From: Planctomycetota bacterium
Lineage (GTDB): Bacteria; Planctomycetota; Phycisphaerae; WQYP01
Length of the DNA stretch: 6,118 nt
Direction: 5' to 3'
NCBI GenBank assembly: GCA_021818565.1
Contig: JAKATV010000266.1
Location: 1 to 6,118, forward strand
Part shown: in pieces, positions 5,898-6,118 of the stretch
How the letters are laid out: each line of letters starts with the position of its first letter
Position numbering within the stretch: position 1 is the first letter of the stretch
The notes under the pieces: generated by a model
What the model saw: only the letters and a program-made list of their open reading frames with translations
Told to the model about the DNA's origin: nothing
Databases searched by the model: none
Translations under genes and position numbers: made by a program

Positions 5898-6118
5898 CTA
5901 ACCTTTCAGCTTCTTTAACTGCTCGATAATCTGGTTAATTTGCTTAACAATCGCGGCTTTTTGCGATTTTAACGCCGTCATATGCCGGACACTGACAAAA
6001 CCCTGGTCATTGGTAATGTGGAAATCCACATTGACCAGCGCCACCTTTTCCTTGGCCAGAGATACCTGCAAAATGGCCGCAAGATACTGGTGCTGTGCCT
6101 GCTCCGCCCCGCCGGTCT
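5898..6118 (-). CDS. C-terminal end of an unrecognised protein (5' end outside window)
   Basis: An open frame enters from the right edge and ends at a TAG at 5900-5898, giving 72 residues. I do not recognise the family. The visible part holds a helical-looking segment (AQHQYLAAILQVSLAKEK), a short strand-like stretch (VALVNVDFHI) and a Lys/Gln/Ile-rich end (QKAAIVKQINQIIEQLKKL) that looks like an amphipathic helix or coiled coil. No Cys, no membrane segment and no catalytic motif are seen. Support for coding comes from the strand shared with the other genes, the absence of stops and plausible composition; at this length a chance open frame cannot be excluded. It is separated from the ATP-grasp gene by 196 nt with its own promoter signals, so it is probably not in the same transcription unit. 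No clear terminator follows it. Confidence 0.55.
   Translation of the reverse strand, partial: TGGAEQAQHQYLAAILQVSLAKEKVALVNVDFHITNDQGFVSVRHMTALKSQKAAIVKQINQIIEQLKKLKG

Overview
The window is a compact cluster of protein genes, all read on the minus strand, from a bacterium of moderate GC content (a little over half by eye). The gene set is the one described by comparative genomics as a putative amide-bond-forming and cleaving system: a circularly permuted ATP-grasp ligase, an alpha-E protein, a stand-alone transglutaminase-like protein, and a long protein joining a transglutaminase-like domain to a DUF2126 putative amidoligase. Such clusters occur in many proteobacteria, actinobacteria, cyanobacteria and PVC-group bacteria, so the genes alone do not fix the phylum. 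Short 7-nt tandem repeats between genes (5861-5881) would fit a PVC-type genome but are weak evidence.

Layout in the direction of transcription, right to left. 6118-5898: the last 72 codons of an unrecognised protein with a Lys/Gln/Ile-rich, probably helical C-terminus. 5897-5702: a 196-nt gap with a plausible sigma70-type promoter (5746-5775), a G7 tract in its spacer, a small palindrome over its -10, an 11-nt direct repeat about one helical turn in period upstream, and the 7-nt repeats. 5701-4259: circularly permuted ATP-grasp protein, 480 aa. 4262-3189: alpha-E protein, 357 aa, overlapping the previous gene by ATGA. 3188-3104: an 85-nt spacer with a perfect 7-bp hairpin. 3103-2132: transglutaminase-like protein, 323 aa, with an intact Cys-His-Asp triad and a glutamine-run tail. 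2131-2024: a 108-nt spacer with a weak possible internal promoter. 2023-1: the first 674 codons of the transglutaminase/DUF2126 fusion, which continues past the left edge.

The four clustered genes are probably one operon. From known families, the ATP-grasp protein and the DUF2126 domain should use ATP to make amide bonds between a carboxylate and an amine. The two papain-like transglutaminase domains should cleave or transfer such bonds. Alpha-E is an all-helical partner of unknown activity. The product is not established for this family set and cannot be read from the sequence. No RNA gene, mobile element, CRISPR array or convincing intrinsic terminator was seen.
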